Shown: positions 50,637-63,289, numbered from the stretch's first letter. The stretch is 64,000 bases of DNA from Pseudisothecium myosuroides (GCA_951799445.1 OX637289.1:47778264-47842263); one strand, 5' to 3'. Numbers and translations are program-made. Notes: generated from the letters alone by a model not told the origin.

Positions 50637-52529
50637 TATTGCGTGTGTATGTCGCATTCGATACGGCCTCTGCCCAAAGATCATACGTGAGGCCTTGGGC
50701 ATGCAACATGGCCCGTGCCATCTCCACAAGTGTGCGGTTGGCACGCTCCACCACACCATTTTTGTTGTGGTGAATAAGGGGCCGAAGTTTGATGTTGAAT
50801 GCCATGGTCCCTCAAGAAGGTCTCAAAGGCCTTGGACATGTATTCCCCTCCGTTGTCCGATCTCAACACCATCACTTTCTGCCCCAATTCACTGTCCACA
50901 AGGGCCTTCCATGCCTTGAACCTCTCAAAAACATCACTCTTGCACTTGAGCATGAACACCCAAATCTTCCTCGAGAAGTCATCAATGAAAGTCAAGAAAT
51001 ACCTTGCGCCACCCATGGAAGTAGTCCTCATTGGGCCGCATACATCGGAGTGCACAGTCTCCAACGCCTTGGTTGCCCTTGTCGCTCCATCACTTGGAAA
51101 TGGTTTCCTGCCACAGCTCCAATGATTGTTGGTGGAGTGCTTCTTGTGCCACACACGCTACAGTGCTACCATTCACTGTTTTGAACTTGAGTTGGTACAA
51201 ATTGCCTTCTCTCGGTGCGGTGACAATCATTTCTCCATTGGGTGCACCCAAAACACAACCCTTGTTGTTGAATTGCACCTTCAAATCTTGTAACACCAAC
51301 TTGCTCACAAAGAGCAAGTTGGCATGCAACTTGGGCACATGCAATGCATCTTGGATGCGAATTCGTCTCAATTAGCCCTTCAGATCCACCTCCACCACAA
51401 TGCAACCCATGCCAATGGCATCCACCATGCCATTTTCACCCAAATACACCTTGCGGTTGCTAATAGTGTCATACGTGAGGAAAGCTTGCCTATGCGGGGT
51501 CATGTGTTGAGTAGCACCCGAGTCAATGATCCAATGGAACATGTTGGTGTTATCATACCCATCATTAGCTGCAAATGCAAATTCATCTTCCCCTTCCTTG
51601 ACACTTGCCTTGTTGGCACTCTCCTTCTTCGGCTGCTTAAAATATCGTGGAAGGTGACCGGGCTTCCCACAATTGTTGCACATGCGAGTTTGTTTCTGGT
51701 GTTGTAAGGTCCCTCCTTGGCCATATCTTGAGAGGAGAGTTGCCCCTCCGTCTTGGGTCTCATTCTCCTTCCTCTTGGACACCTCATGCATCAACCTTGC
51801 CGTAATGAAAGCAAGCGTGAGCTCCTCCATGGATCTTGTCTCCAAAGCGGTGATGAGATACTCATACGAAGGCGGCAAACTCTCAAGCAATGTCATGACA
51901 ATGTCTCCATCCATCACGAGCACCTCCAAACAAGTCAGTTGGTCCGCAAGTGCCTTGACCTCGTTGATGTGGTCTAGCATGTCCTTGCCCTCTTGCATCT
52001 TGCACGTGAAGAACTTGCTCTGAAGAAAGAGCATGTTGGACAAGCTCTTTGTCTCATGGATGTTGCAAAGAACTTGCCATGCATCCGCTGGTCCCTTGCA
52101 TGCTCGAACATGTGCAAGTTGCCTATCCGCAAGATTGCAAGCAATCACGGAGAAGGCCTTCTTGACCCTCCTATCATAGGGCTTCTTGGCTTTTACATCG
52201 GCATCAGCATCGGACGAAGGAGGCGTCTCGGTGCCCTCCACAATCTCCCGCAAGTCCTTCTTAGCCAAGATCATCTCCATCTTGAACTTCCAAAGTCCAA
52301 AGTTGTTCCATTGAACTTGTCAGTGACCCTCACGCCGTCACTTTCACTAGTAGCCATGGTGAAATGACTCCCACTCCTAAGGAAGTCCCAATCAGCCTTC
52401 TACCACACCTCTTGTGGCTGCACCAACTCCAACACGACCCTAGGTGGTCTATATCTCTCTAAGAAACCCGTCGATGGTTTCCAAATGCACAACCAGCCCT
52501 CTTATGGTTGCACGAACTCTATAAGGACA

Positions 52530-52950
52530 TCAATTGCTCCAAGTGTCTCCATCAGATCCGAAGTGGTCCAAATCTCTCTTGCGAACACTGTAATGCTCCT
52601 AGTCACTCCAATCAGACCCCAAGTGGCCTAAATCTCTCTTGTGAACACTCCAATGCTCCAAGTCTCTCCATTCAGATCCCAAATGATTCAAATCTCTCTT
52701 GTGAACACTCCAATGCTCCAAGTCTCTCCAATTAGATCCCAAGTGATCCAAACCTCTCTTGTGAACACTCCAATGCTCCAAGTCTCTCCAATCAGATCCC
52801 AAATGATCCAAATCTCTCTTGTGAACACTTGAATGCTCCTAGTCTCTCCAATCAGATCCCAAGTGATCCCAACCTCTCTTGTGAACACTCCAATGCTCCA
52901 AGTCTCTCCAATCAGAACCCAAGTGATCAAAACCTCTCTTGTGAACACTC
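52530..52950 (-). repeat. 60-bp leader array of element O (~7 units)
   Basis: About seven diverged units. The array ends directly in an LTR start at 52951, so the primer site and 5' LTR of O are lost. Confidence 0.88.
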
Positions 52951-53146
52951 TGTTGGAGGAAGTGCGTAGTATGGGTTATATCACCTCTACAAGGGCTTCC
53001 CTCTTTAAATGCACATTGGTTTGACTTCAAACAACTGCTTACTTAGGTCAGCCCATCGTATGAACTCCTACAACATCCAACTAAGGTTAGCCCATACTAT
53101 GAGCTCCTGTAAGCCAACTAAACCATACTACGCACTTCCTTCAACA
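52951..53146. repeat. Foldback LTR fragment
   Basis: The first 24 bases of an LTR in plus orientation (TGTTGGAGGAAGTGCG...) are joined to bases 172 to 1 of an LTR in minus orientation. The ends are therefore inverted copies of each other. Confidence 0.85.
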
Positions 53147-53958
53147 GCTTCAACATGGAGGGGTGCAAATCCATTGGCACTCCTCTTGATGTGAAGGAGA
53201 AGATAGCAAAGCTCACAAATGAGGAGTTTGAAGGTATCAAAGCAAAAATGCAAGATGTGCCATACAAAGCCGCGGTGGGGAGCTTGATGTATGCGATGGT
53301 GGCCACCAGGCCTGACTTTGCATTTGCCATGAGTGTGGTGAGCCAACATATGTCCAAAAGCGGTCCCAAACATAAGGCAACAGTCATGAGAATCATGCGG
53401 TACCTCCAAGGTACATTGGAGGCGAAATTGGTCCTTGGGTGCAAGAGCCTTGCATTGGTGGGCTTTTGTGATGTCGATTGGGCCAGAGATGCAAGTGATA
53501 GGAGGTCGACAACGGGCTATGTGTTTATGCTTGGAGGCGGTGCCATCTCGTGGAATTCCAAGAAATAACCAACCATTGCCTTGTCTACTACCGAGGCGGA
53601 GGACATGGCCATTAGACAATGCACAAGGGAGGCCATATGGCTAAGGGAACTCATGAGTGATGTTGGACTTGAGCAAGAGAAGAGCACACATATCATGTGT
53701 GACAACCAAGGTGCCATTGTCTTGGTGAAGAATCCAATTCATCACTCTCGGAGCAAACATATTGACATTCAACACCACTTCATTCGTGAAAAAGTTGAAA
53801 GTGATGTGATTGAGATGAGGTATGTTCCTATTGAGCGCATGGTTTTGGATGTGCTTACAAAGTCACTTGGGAAGCCTCAACATGAAGATCTTCGTAAGGA
53901 GATGGGTTTGACATTGTTTGGCAACAAACAAAGTGGGAGTGTTGAAGGAAGTGCGTAG
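53147..53958 (+). pseudogene. Copia remnant Q (late RT and RNase H)
   Basis: Plus-strand coding remnant from FNMEGCKSIGTPLDV through the GFCDVDW and TEAED regions to the GSVEGSA tail. It has a stop (TAA) at 53566-53568 after SKK, and GFCDVDW and TEAED variants at RNase H positions. It is an old copy. Confidence 0.9.
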
Positions 53959-54242
53959 TATGGATTAGATGGCTTATAGGAGCTTCTAGTAAGGGATGAC
54001 CTTAGTTGGATGTTGTAGGAGCTCATACGATGGGCTGACCTTAGTTAGGAGTTGTTTGTAGTCAAACCAATGTGCATTTAGAGAGGGAAGCCCTTGTAGA
54101 GGTGATATAACATATATAGTTAGTTATAGCACTTGGTGGTAGAGTAGTATAAGAGATTAGCCCTTGCATGGGCTTGGTACTTACCCTTGTTTGTGATACC
54201 CCTTCATTGGAATACATTACCTTGGTGTTGTTTTTTTCAAAA
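53940..54242 (+). repeat. 3' LTR of remnant Q
   Basis: 303-bp LTR with several small deletions and many substitutions. It ends TTTTTTTCAAAA and is the most diverged near-complete LTR in the window. Confidence 0.9.
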
Positions 54243-56289
54243 ATTTTAACCTACCCCATTTGGATGTCTATCTTGGCCATTTTTGGGGGGTTTGGGTCTT
54301 AGTTTTGATCTAAAAATGCGAATTTGAAGCTACATATTGGATGTATAGGAGGTCTACCACTACGAGAGAATTCCATGTCCGATACTGCAAAGATTTGGCA
54401 AGGATGTGTTTGACACACTTGGTTCGGATGACTTGATCCAATCTTCTCTTAGCACATACATGTTGATTACTAACACGTTAGCACGTTCTTTTTTGTCCTT
54501 GCCAACCCATTAAAGTACACCATGGACTTATTTTCACAGTAGTAGGTCTGTTATTCACAGCAGGGTTTAAAGTAAACCAAACTCCAAATACAGTTCAGAC
54601 CAATTTGGATCTAGGTATCTACAATTTGCCTATTTCGGGTTTGCATGTAAATTCTGGATGCCATTCCGTTATTTACTATCATAAGTGGAGTATGGAAAGC
54701 CATGCACTTTTCAGAAGCGAGCATCAAGCTACACAATTTCAATCCTGAAATAAGTTTCTTGTTTGAGTTTTTTTGGAAATACAGTACCTTACTTTAGAGC
54801 AAAATTCTGAGATTTCCACTTTCACCTAATTAATCTCAGTGGTCAAGCAACTTGTTTTGGGGTAGCTTTCATTCATTCAACCACATTTTGAGTAATTTAT
54901 TTTTTCCACTTTCAATTTATATGTGTCCAAATTTTGTTTGTTGTCATTAAGCATCTATAGTGATGTAATTGTTGACAATGTTTTAGAACACTACATTCAT
55001 CGCCGCAAGTTTCTTGTCTCCAAGTTAAAATCTTGCAGGCTTTTTAAATAGACATTATCAAATTAGGAATCATGACATGCAATAAAGATTTGCAATCCAA
55101 TTATAGCCGTCCAGTTCCGCCCAAGTGCTTCTGTGCTCCTCGCTATTCCAGAGACTTTGTTCACTTCAAACTACAATATTCCAAAAGATAACTGCACTAG
55201 AACAGATGTTCACAACATTCTCACATCTATTAGGTTCCTCTCCAAAGTTGCCGTTACATACAACAATGCCTTCTTCAACATATGGTCCTACCAATGTCTG
55301 ACATATACAGCCAATTCATCACAATTCAACTGAAATAATTCCTTTGCCATAAAAATTAAGACACACACATCGCATTGCTTCCATATTCCATGAAGTTCCA
55401 CTGCGGATGATACCACTTCGAGCGTACATTCTGCCCTCCCTAAATGAACTAATTCAACCCAACATAATCAAGCATGATCCTTAGGCCCATAAAGTCTACG
55501 GGAACTAGAGGGACACTTCCCTTCCAATACGAAATACTTCGCCACATCACTCCTTCTACTTCTATGTTTTCTACACATGCATGCTTTGTTCACTTACACA
55601 GTAATTTCCCAATGCACCATGGCCATGGGCCAGTTTGCTGCATTAGTCTCTGTCAATGTTCCTTCTTTCTCCAGTAACCTTCCACAATTTTGAAGCTATT
55701 TCTAGAGAGGTCTCCCCCAAAAGCTCCAGGACTTGAAAGACTTCTGCATCTACCAGTGCACAACATTATATCACAATTACATTCCAATAAAATAGTACTA
55801 CCAAAAATCCCACGACTAAAGTGTACCTTTGTAAACCTATTTGAAAGATTTACATGGACCCCTACCTACTTCTTCTTTATGTGCAGTAACTTACAGAATT
55901 CAGCTCATGAAAAAACCCTCCCTCCCAAAATACTACAACTTTTCCAAAACAAAAATCCACTAGTACCTGAAATTAGTTCTACTTCCGATTTCCTCTTTGG
56001 GGGTTTTTGAGACGACCTTCTAATTCCTTCAACTCGTCTTCTCCTCCTTCCATCCCTTCCTCTACTGCTTCTGCCTGCTTTGTTGTTTCCACCATAATTA
56101 CTCGGGTTAGTTTGCCGAATGAACTAACCAATATACTGGATAGGCCAATTATCAGAGTCCACTACAAAACATATATTGCCCTCTACCACAATATAGGTGT
56201 AAGTTTTTTCAAAACCTTAACAGTCATGGTATCATGCACACTCAATTTATAAACAATATAATACATGAATAGGTACCGTCTACACTTAC
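54243..56289. other. Low-copy DNA, no gene seen
   Basis: No copia sequence and no convincing coding frame. The short frames present lack coding character. Confidence 0.5.
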
Positions 56290-56630
56290 CATGTAGTCAT
56301 GTGTCACAAGCGCAGACAAATTGTCCTCCTGTCCACCCATACCATAAGACATTGACGGACCTGCGTCTTGGAATGCCTCCGAAGTGGCAATTTTTGGAAG
56401 AGCACTCAATTTGCCTCTTAGATCACAAAGCTCTTCCTCCATCTTCCGAATGTAATCAATGTGAAACACCTCTCCTGGGATATTAGCCTCTAATCTTGAA
56501 CGCTTCAATTTCCTTCCTACCTCCTCCTCTTTGCTATTTGCCCTTTCCAACTTTTTCTCACGATTTGAGCCTTGGTCACCTGACGGTGACTGCCGCCTTT
56601 GACGAGCTTCTCTTCTTCTCTGGGCAAACC
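56290..56630 (-). CDS. Likely internal exon of an unknown host gene
   Basis: A 341-bp minus-strand open block bounded by splice-like signals: an acceptor TTATTCAG before GGTTTGCC (56631-56632 is the AG) and a strong donor ATG/GTAAGT at 56290/56289. The peptide is charged and probably coiled-coil (RRREARQRRQS..., EEEVGRKLKRSRLEANIPGE, HIDYIRKMEEELCDLRGKLS), with a basic KLKRSR stretch that could be a nuclear signal. No other exon could be assigned nearby. I do not recognise the family. Confidence 0.4.
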
Positions 56631-59600
56631 CTGAATAACCATTACAAGAAATTTCAGCCCTCGAAGGGGCCGCAAGTTTTGACCCCCCCCGGGTGCAATT
56701 GAAGAAAAAATTCAAATAAAATATTATTTGATTTCGGGTGTTGATGTGGCACTACTAGTGCCATGTCAGACTTTTTTATTTTTTTAATATTTTTTTAATA
56801 TTTTTTTATTTTTAAAAATAATTTTTAAAAAAAATATTAATTTAAAAAAAAAATATACTTCCTGTCATAGGAATGCCCCCACTACAATTAATTCAACATT
56901 GCAATGGAATAAAGATCATATCATTGAGTAAGCTCAAGAAATGGACCACCATATCCACCACATCCCTCACCAGGCATAAAGAACTCTTTCCCCTTGCCAC
57001 AGCTGTTGCTTGGTGTTCATAAGTTTATTGCATCGCCCATCCCTACCGCCTTTTCTACCCATGTCCTCACATCCTTGTGAATTGCACTTCTGCTTTCCCC
57101 TTCAATTCCAATTCCTTCTACGAAAAATGCTTTTTGCTTCTCCTGTTGTATTTTCGGACACTATCCCAAAAATTTGTTGACATACTATTTGTTGACACAC
57201 TTCGGTCAATTAGAGTACTTGTTATGGAGAATGGCATAGCTTGTTTCTATAGTTTATTAATTTTTTTTTGAATATGTGCACGATGTTGATTTAGGCGGTA
57301 CCTAGAGCTTGGCATCTACTTTGTTCTTCAAACACTATCTATGGTATCCTCTTTCCAAACGTTGCAATGGCGATGATGTTTCCAACACAGTCTTTGAACA
57401 CCATGTGCTCCGCTACCAAAATTGGAGCAATTTACGGTTTTTACACACTTTAATTTCACAATGCACATTTACAAATTCATTACATGTATATTCAGTGATT
57501 ACTTTCTATAAAATGCAATATAATTCAGAATTATTGCATGGTATTTGGGATTTTTGCAATTGCATACGAGCTTTGTGTGTCTTTGCATTGCTTATTTTGT
57601 ATTAAGTGATAACAAATTTTCTTCAATTTATGGTTTGTAGTGCTTCTAGAAACTCCCATTTCCCTGAAAAACTCCCATATTAATGAATATGATGTTACAT
57701 CAAAACAAATGTACTTTATTGGACTGAGATGGTTACATCATGTTGTAACTTTGTGATAGAGGCTTGCACACTTGAACTAAAACAAGAGCAATGGCTTTAT
57801 AACCTGATTAATGACCATGAAAGATATATCACCAAAGAGTATTGTTATTTTGTTCTATGGATGCTATCCATCATACTTAACAAAGTAGATGGAAAAGCCT
57901 TTTAAGAATGGTATTTGGTGAGGCACCTCCTTATAGACATCAAACTTTACTTATTTGTTTACACTAGAAGTGAAGGCTGGATAAAAGATGATCTACATAT
58001 TGTTATGCTACTTTTTTAGAAATGGCTCATATAATTTGAGGTACTTGATGGTCTAAAAGGAAGGCCACTAGAACATGTAGCAAGAGCAAGTAGAATAATA
58101 GAGGATGTGAAACGATTTGGCCACTCAAATGTATATTGGTGCTTCCTGTTTGAGTAGAGTTTCAAAAATATCAGTACATTATAAAGTTCACTATAATCCA
58201 AAAATGTTGGAATTTTGAACTTCAAATTGCTCCCAAACATTCAAAACAAGTTGGATTGACATAAAAATTTACCACAATAACTAAACTTCAAGGAGAACAA
58301 AATTTAGCAAATTTTATTGAAAACAAACATTGGATGAAGGAAATACAAGCCTCCAAAGTTGCAATAATCAAATGCAATTTGGTAAACTCAAATTGAACAT
58401 GTGAACTTCGGTTGGCTTCCAAAATACTAGTACATATTGAATTGTTCTAAAAATTTTACCTCACAAATTAGAAGAGAGAAGGCAAATTTTTCAACAACTT
58501 TTATTGAATTTGGACATCAAATGCAAAAGTTACAACACTTTGAATTGGACTTGAAACTATGTGAGGACGCTTCTGGTCCACTTGGATGGTGAGGGGCTTG
58601 TTTCTTCTTCATACACTGTCCATTTCCAATAATGTTTTATAAAAAAGTTGCACATACTAGTCTAGTTTGTGTGGCTAAAATTTCATATCAATCTAAGATG
58701 AGTGATTGAGAAGCATTTTAGTAGAAAGAGGTTTAGCCTTAGATGTGTTTTTTACAAAAAAAAATTACTATTTTTAGACATTTAAAAGCCATTTTGTACA
58801 CACAATGAGTCAATTCAATGATATTTCTTTCACCTATGTGTTTGTATGCTGGTTTTGAATTCACTTTATAGTTTAAAGTTTCTTCATTTCAGTAGGTTTA
58901 GAAATGACTCTAAATTTGATTCACGTCATCTACAACATGTACACTACAAGATTGTACAATTAAGATATCTATAACTTAGTGACATTTAGATCTATAATAC
59001 TTTAAAAGCAATGATATTTTGTAAACCCAAAAAGGCCTTGGACTTTGAGGGGTTAAGACAAATAAAAAATTAGTAGAAGCAACATTTATAAAATATTGTT
59101 CTTGTAGGCTGTTTCAAAAAATAAAAATTTTCATGCAAATTGAAGGTGATGGATTAGAGAGCACTAAAAAGAGGATTGGCTCAAGTCCATGATTTTTCCA
59201 GAAGGCACGGTCCGGAACCACGAAGTCAATTTCTCATACTCACCATGTCATCATAATTGTTGTTTACATATGAGTTCTAAGTAGAGAGCATTGAATGTAT
59301 TCAAGTCTCTAGTGCAAGCATCTCAAGATTATGCATGGATATTCTACATTATAATCAACAATCATGTAGAAGCTTTTCTTATTATTAGGTCTTATTTGTG
59401 GCATTGAGTACCAGAACTGGGAACCATCCATCTACCACTAGTAGTTCTCCACAAAGAATGTATATTAGAAAGAATAATACCCTAAAACTGGCAATAATGT
59501 AGTTATAGTGAACAATGAGGTACATGACAATTCCATACAAAAATAAAATGAGAGAAATATTTAGTCATAAGCATAACGGGCAAATAAAAGTATATTTTTC

Positions 59601-60965
59601 TAAAGACTACAATCAATATTATCCACAAATAGTGAATGGAGAAATGAATAAGGTGGATCCAATCACCAACATGAATTTAACCAAGAATGATTTTTTTGTT
59701 AAATTTGACAATACATGCATAAGACCTATGAATTGCATTATAAACAAGTTCATGTGAATAAAAAATCCCAAATAAGGCAGAACCAAAATATAGCATATAA
59801 AATGCAAGACCTTAAAAAATAAGAAAAAATTAATAAATATTGAAAGCACTACTAGTATAGCTTCAAAACTAAGTATTTATATAAAAAATTTACTTAATAG
59901 AACAATTTTTTTTGACAAGTGTTAGCTGCCCAATAATACATTCTCAATTACAAAAAAATTATGTAATTCTACAAAAATCCCATAATTAGTTAAATACAAA
60001 TTAAAGATTTTGCTTCCTAAATTCTTTTTTGACAGCCTAGCCAATTTGGACATCTTTTGTGCATCTTTTACAATAATGCTCATCAACTTCTAAAATTTGG
60101 CATGTATGTAATTAATGAAATATGGCATATGTACAATTTTCCAAGAGAATAATAAATTTTAGTGCTCAAATCACATTTTAAAGAAAGTCAAATTTTGTTT
60201 AAGCTTTATGTTGGGTTAGTTTCAAGAGAAAACATTTTTGTCCAACATCAAGCCCTACTATCTTGGAATCTATGAAGTCAAAGTTCTTTAAAATTTTCCC
60301 ACATATTCCAAATGTTTATTTCTAACTTTTTAACATTCAAAATTCAAATAAATTTTTTTAGTGCACAAGAATTCATCAAAAAATAACAAGTGTATTGCTA
60401 ATTTACTTTACGACCGTATATTGTAGCGAGAATGATTTATAATAAGCTAGACTCCATACACGAGGGGGTCATTTAGAAATTTTTAGCAACCAACGTGCGA
60501 CATAATATAGGGAGGTGTTAATTCATTGTGTCAAAAAATTAGAAAAAAATTAGAGGTAATATACGGTGTACAAATTAATGTACATTCACTTAGAAGTAAG
60601 ATATATAGGTCAATAATACCTCATGAATATTTAATTTTTTTAAATCTAAGATACTCTGCAATAAATGGATCATAAGTATTTTATGTGAATAGGTTCAGTT
60701 TTTATCTGCAAACTTGCTGACTTGGATGAAAAACTAATCTTTACAAATCATTTTGATGGATGATTGGGACTTCTATCATGCCTTGTGTACGTGGTAAGCA
60801 GAGTTGTGTTTAGGATTCCCTACTTTCAGTAAAAGACTGGACTTGAAGGTTGAAGGTGGGGGTGAGAATTGAATGTGCAAGTTTCCGTTACGGTATAAAA
60901 TTCCTTTCTGTTGCACTACGACGGTTTTAGGATTTTCTAATGCTTCCTTGTCTGTGCTACTCTAA
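56631..60965. other. AT-rich intergenic or intronic DNA
   Basis: No supported gene. It contains homopolymer-rich stretches near 56775-56860 and an 8-bp-stem palindrome TGGCACTACTAGTGCCA at 56747-56763. An 80-codon frame at 59515-59757 has AT-driven composition and no recognisable motif. Confidence 0.5.
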
Positions 60966-61430
60966 TGTCTGTCATTGTTTGCACACTGTTTCGACTTAGG
61001 GTTTGACAATTTTGTAATCCTTTGATGTCTGTCACTATTGGAGACTTGTTTCGACTTAGGATTTCCGTTTCTCATGTACGGTGGTTGAGGGTTTGGTTTT
61101 GAGTGCCGTTTGTTAGGGTCTCCATTTTTGCTGCTTCCGCCTGTCACTATTTGTGCATTTTCGGCTTAAGGTGGAGTTTCTAGTCTTAGGGTTCCCGATT
61201 TTTTCTAAGGCTAGTTCACACTTTACTTTCGAGTGCTGCTTCGAAGGGTCTGTAATTCTTGTGCTTTCACCTGCCGCTGTTTGTACACTTTCGGACCATT
61301 GTGCATTTTTTGGAGTTAGGGTGCATTTGAGGGGCTTAGGGTTCCCAATTTACTCTTAGGGTGGTTCACGGTTTGCGTTTGAATGTTGGGGTAAGGGTTC
61401 CCGGTTTTGCTTTTGCCGACGTTTAGGATT
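60966..61430 (+). repeat. Degenerate TTAGGG-rich repeats upstream of a gene
   Basis: At least four diverged repeats starting at about 60966, 61026, 61141 and 61271 with the pattern CTGTCACTATTTGTGCA...TTCG...CTTAGGGTT. TTAGGGT-type motifs (the reverse complement of the plant telo box AAACCCTA) recur, including just before the ATG at 61543 (GTTTAGGGTTCC). Confidence 0.6.
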
Positions 61431-61542
61431 GCAATCTTTGGCGTCGCTGCGCTGCAATTGAAGGTGACAAAATCACAGTTCTTTGTTTAGGGTTCGTTGT
61501 TTTCCAACGACTCTTCCTGATTCAAGTTTAGGGTTCCACTCG

Positions 61543-62136
61543 ATGGCTGCACCGAGGGAGCGACACATTAAACTGTGGACTTTGGAGGACGAGGGGGTGG
61601 ACCTAGATTTTTTCGGGAAGCTCAAAGTTGGGGATGGGAAATCTTTTGCCTCGCTAAGGGAGCTGTTGGAGACTGCCAATGTCTTGGACTGGCCATTCAA
61701 ATTCTGGGATGTTGAAGAGGGGTGCCGGATACGGAAGAGAATTGAAGCACTGAATGACATTCTGGAAGACGTGTATGTCATACCCCTGGGTTCTATGAAT
61801 CCACAACAAGTAAGCGGAGGAGAGTGGACAATAAAATTCTTCGTGAAGCGGGACCTGTGGTGCCTCCCAGCTGCGAATTGAAGCAACTAGATTTGCAAGT
61901 AGGGATCAATGAAAATCTTCCAGGGTCCTCCCGGATTAGCGACGATGGCGCCAATGACAGTCAGGTCTGCAAGGAATCCGTGGTCATCTCCAAAGATCTC
62001 ATGGAGTGCTACATACGACAAGCGGAAAAATTGCAAATGGAGTTGGAAAGAAGTCTCCTTAGACGACAACGATTGACTTCTGAAATCATGGGATCAAGAC
62101 GGTGTAGGCATCATAAAGGTGCACTGCTTGGATTGC
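61543..62136 (+). pseudogene. Unknown plant gene, truncated by a copia LTR
   Basis: ATG at 61543 opens MAAPRERHIKLWTLEDEGVD and runs 112 codons to a TGA at 61879. A second frame (about 61824-62136) looks equally coding: PVVPPSCELKQLDLQVG..., then a probable coiled coil SKDLMECYIRQAEKLQMELE. The two may be exons joined by a short intron (GTAAGC donor at 61810, possible AG at 61883, phase-compatible), or one exon with a frameshift. The copia LTR at 62137 cuts the gene inside the second frame. Function is not recognised. Telo-box-like promoter motifs lie upstream. Confidence 0.5.
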
Positions 62137-62513
62137 TTTTGAAGAAAAGAACACCAAGGTAATGTATTCCAATGAAGGGGTATCACAAACAAGGGTGAGA
62201 ATATGGTACCAAGCCCATACAAGGGGCTGATCACTTATACTACTCTACCACCAAGTGTTATGACTAACCATATGGGTTATATCACCTCTACAAGGGCTGC
62301 CCTCTCTAAATGCACATTGGTTTGACTACAAACAGCTCCTCACTAAGGTCAGCCCATCGTATGAGCTCCTACAACATCCAACTAAGGCCAGCCCATAGTA
62401 TGAACTCCTATAAGCCATCTAAACCATACTACATACTTCTTTCAACACTCCCACTTTGTTTGTTGCCAAACAATGTCAAACCCATCTCCTTACGAAGATC
62501 TTCATGTTAGGCT
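62137..62513 (-). mobile_element. Copia element K, 3' end only
   Basis: Diverged 3' LTR (62137-62447, 311 bp, AA type) inserted in the host gene with ATTGC on its left. It is followed by the polypurine tract and the last about 66 bp of internal sequence, up to CATGTTAGGCT, where the next LTR begins. Confidence 0.88.
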
Positions 62514-62823
62514 TATTGAAGAAAAGAACACCAAGGTAATGTATTCCAATGAAGGGGTATCACAAACAAGGTTGGGAAAGGGGTACCAAGCCCATGCAAG
62601 GGCTGATCTCTTATACTACTCTACCACCAAGTGGCATGACTAACCATATGGGTTATATCACCTCTACAAGGGCTGCCCTCTCTAAATGCACATTGGTTTG
62701 ACTACAAACAACTCCTAACTAAGGTCAGCCCATCGTATGAGCTCCTACAACATCCAACTAAGGTTAGACTATACTAGGAGCTCCTATAAGCCATCTAATC
62801 CATACTACGCACTTCCTTCAACA
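62514..62823 (-). repeat. LTR beside gag fragment, second occurrence
   Basis: 310-bp TA-type LTR with AGGCT on the left and AGACA on the right. The right junction is identical to that at 25874/25875, but the left side differs, so it lacks a matching duplication. Confidence 0.93.
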
Positions 62824-62965
62824 AGACACGCACGTGCTACAATTGTGGGAAGCCCGGTCACCTTGCAAGATATTGTAAGCAGCCCAAGAAGGAGAGTGCT
62901 AACAAGGCTAGTGTGAAGGAGGAGGAAGATGAGTTTGCATTTGCGGCTAATGATGGATATGATAA
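62824..62965 (+). pseudogene. Gag zinc-knuckle fragment, second occurrence
   Basis: 142 bp that appears identical to 25875-26016, with the same AGACA and GATAA ends. Confidence 0.9.
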
Positions 62966-63275
62966 TGTTGAAGGAAGTGCGTAGTATGGATTAGATGGCT
63001 TATAGAAGCTCCTAGTATAATCTAACCTTAGTTGGATGTTGTAGGAGCTCATACGATGGGCTGACCTTAGTTAGGAGTTGTTTGTAGTCAAACCAATGTG
63101 CATTTAGAGAGGGCAGCCCTTGTAGAGGTGATATAACCCATATGGTTAGTCATGCTACTTGGTGGTAGAGTAGTATAAGAGATCAGCCCTTGCATGGGCT
63201 TGGTACCCCTTTCCCAACCTTGTTTGTGATACCCCTTCATTGGAATACATTACCTTGGTGTTCTTTTCTTCAAAA
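62966..63275 (+). repeat. 5' LTR of element S
   Basis: 310 bp. It shares flank GATAA and a private variant with the 5' LTR of element A but ends CTTCAAAA instead of CTTCAATA. Confidence 0.94.
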
Positions 63276-63289
63276 GGTTATGGGCCCAC
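63276..63289 (+). promoter_or_regulatory. Primer binding site of element S
   Basis: GGTTATGGGCCCAC abutting the LTR. Confidence 0.7.

Larger units (their letters stand above)
42937..52358 (-). pseudogene. Gag-pol of element O, interrupted and decayed
   Basis: ATG at 52356-52358. A 2-bp loss near 52305 breaks gag. The knuckle reads CNNCGKPGHLPRYF, losing its last Cys. A deletion near 51114 removes the HHCC region, and element P interrupts the integrase at 45143/50637. The RT segment 43164-43925 keeps YVDD, but the solo LTR splits the RT start from it. It cannot encode a working polyprotein. Confidence 0.88.
42937..52950 (-). mobile_element. Copia element O, degraded, hosting P and a solo LTR
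   Basis: Minus-strand copy in pieces. RNase H and RT are at 42937-44044, then a solo LTR. RT start and integrase are at 44355-45143, then element P. The rest of integrase, protease and gag are at 50637-52358, followed by the leader and array to 52950. Both LTRs of O itself are missing or replaced. It is more diverged than D, I and P, so older. Confidence 0.88.

Noticed and set aside
56747..56763. TGGCACTACTAGTGCCA palindrome as a regulatory hairpin or MITE end
   Set aside because: Short, single, and with no flanking duplication. A chance palindrome is enough to explain it.
59515..59757. 80-codon ORF in AT-rich DNA
   Set aside because: Composition is driven by AT content, there is no recognisable motif, and no splice or neighbour support.
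61824..62162. Complete small gene ending in KKRTPR
   Set aside because: The last codons come from the copia LTR. The frame is better read as the truncated continuation of the gene starting at 61543.
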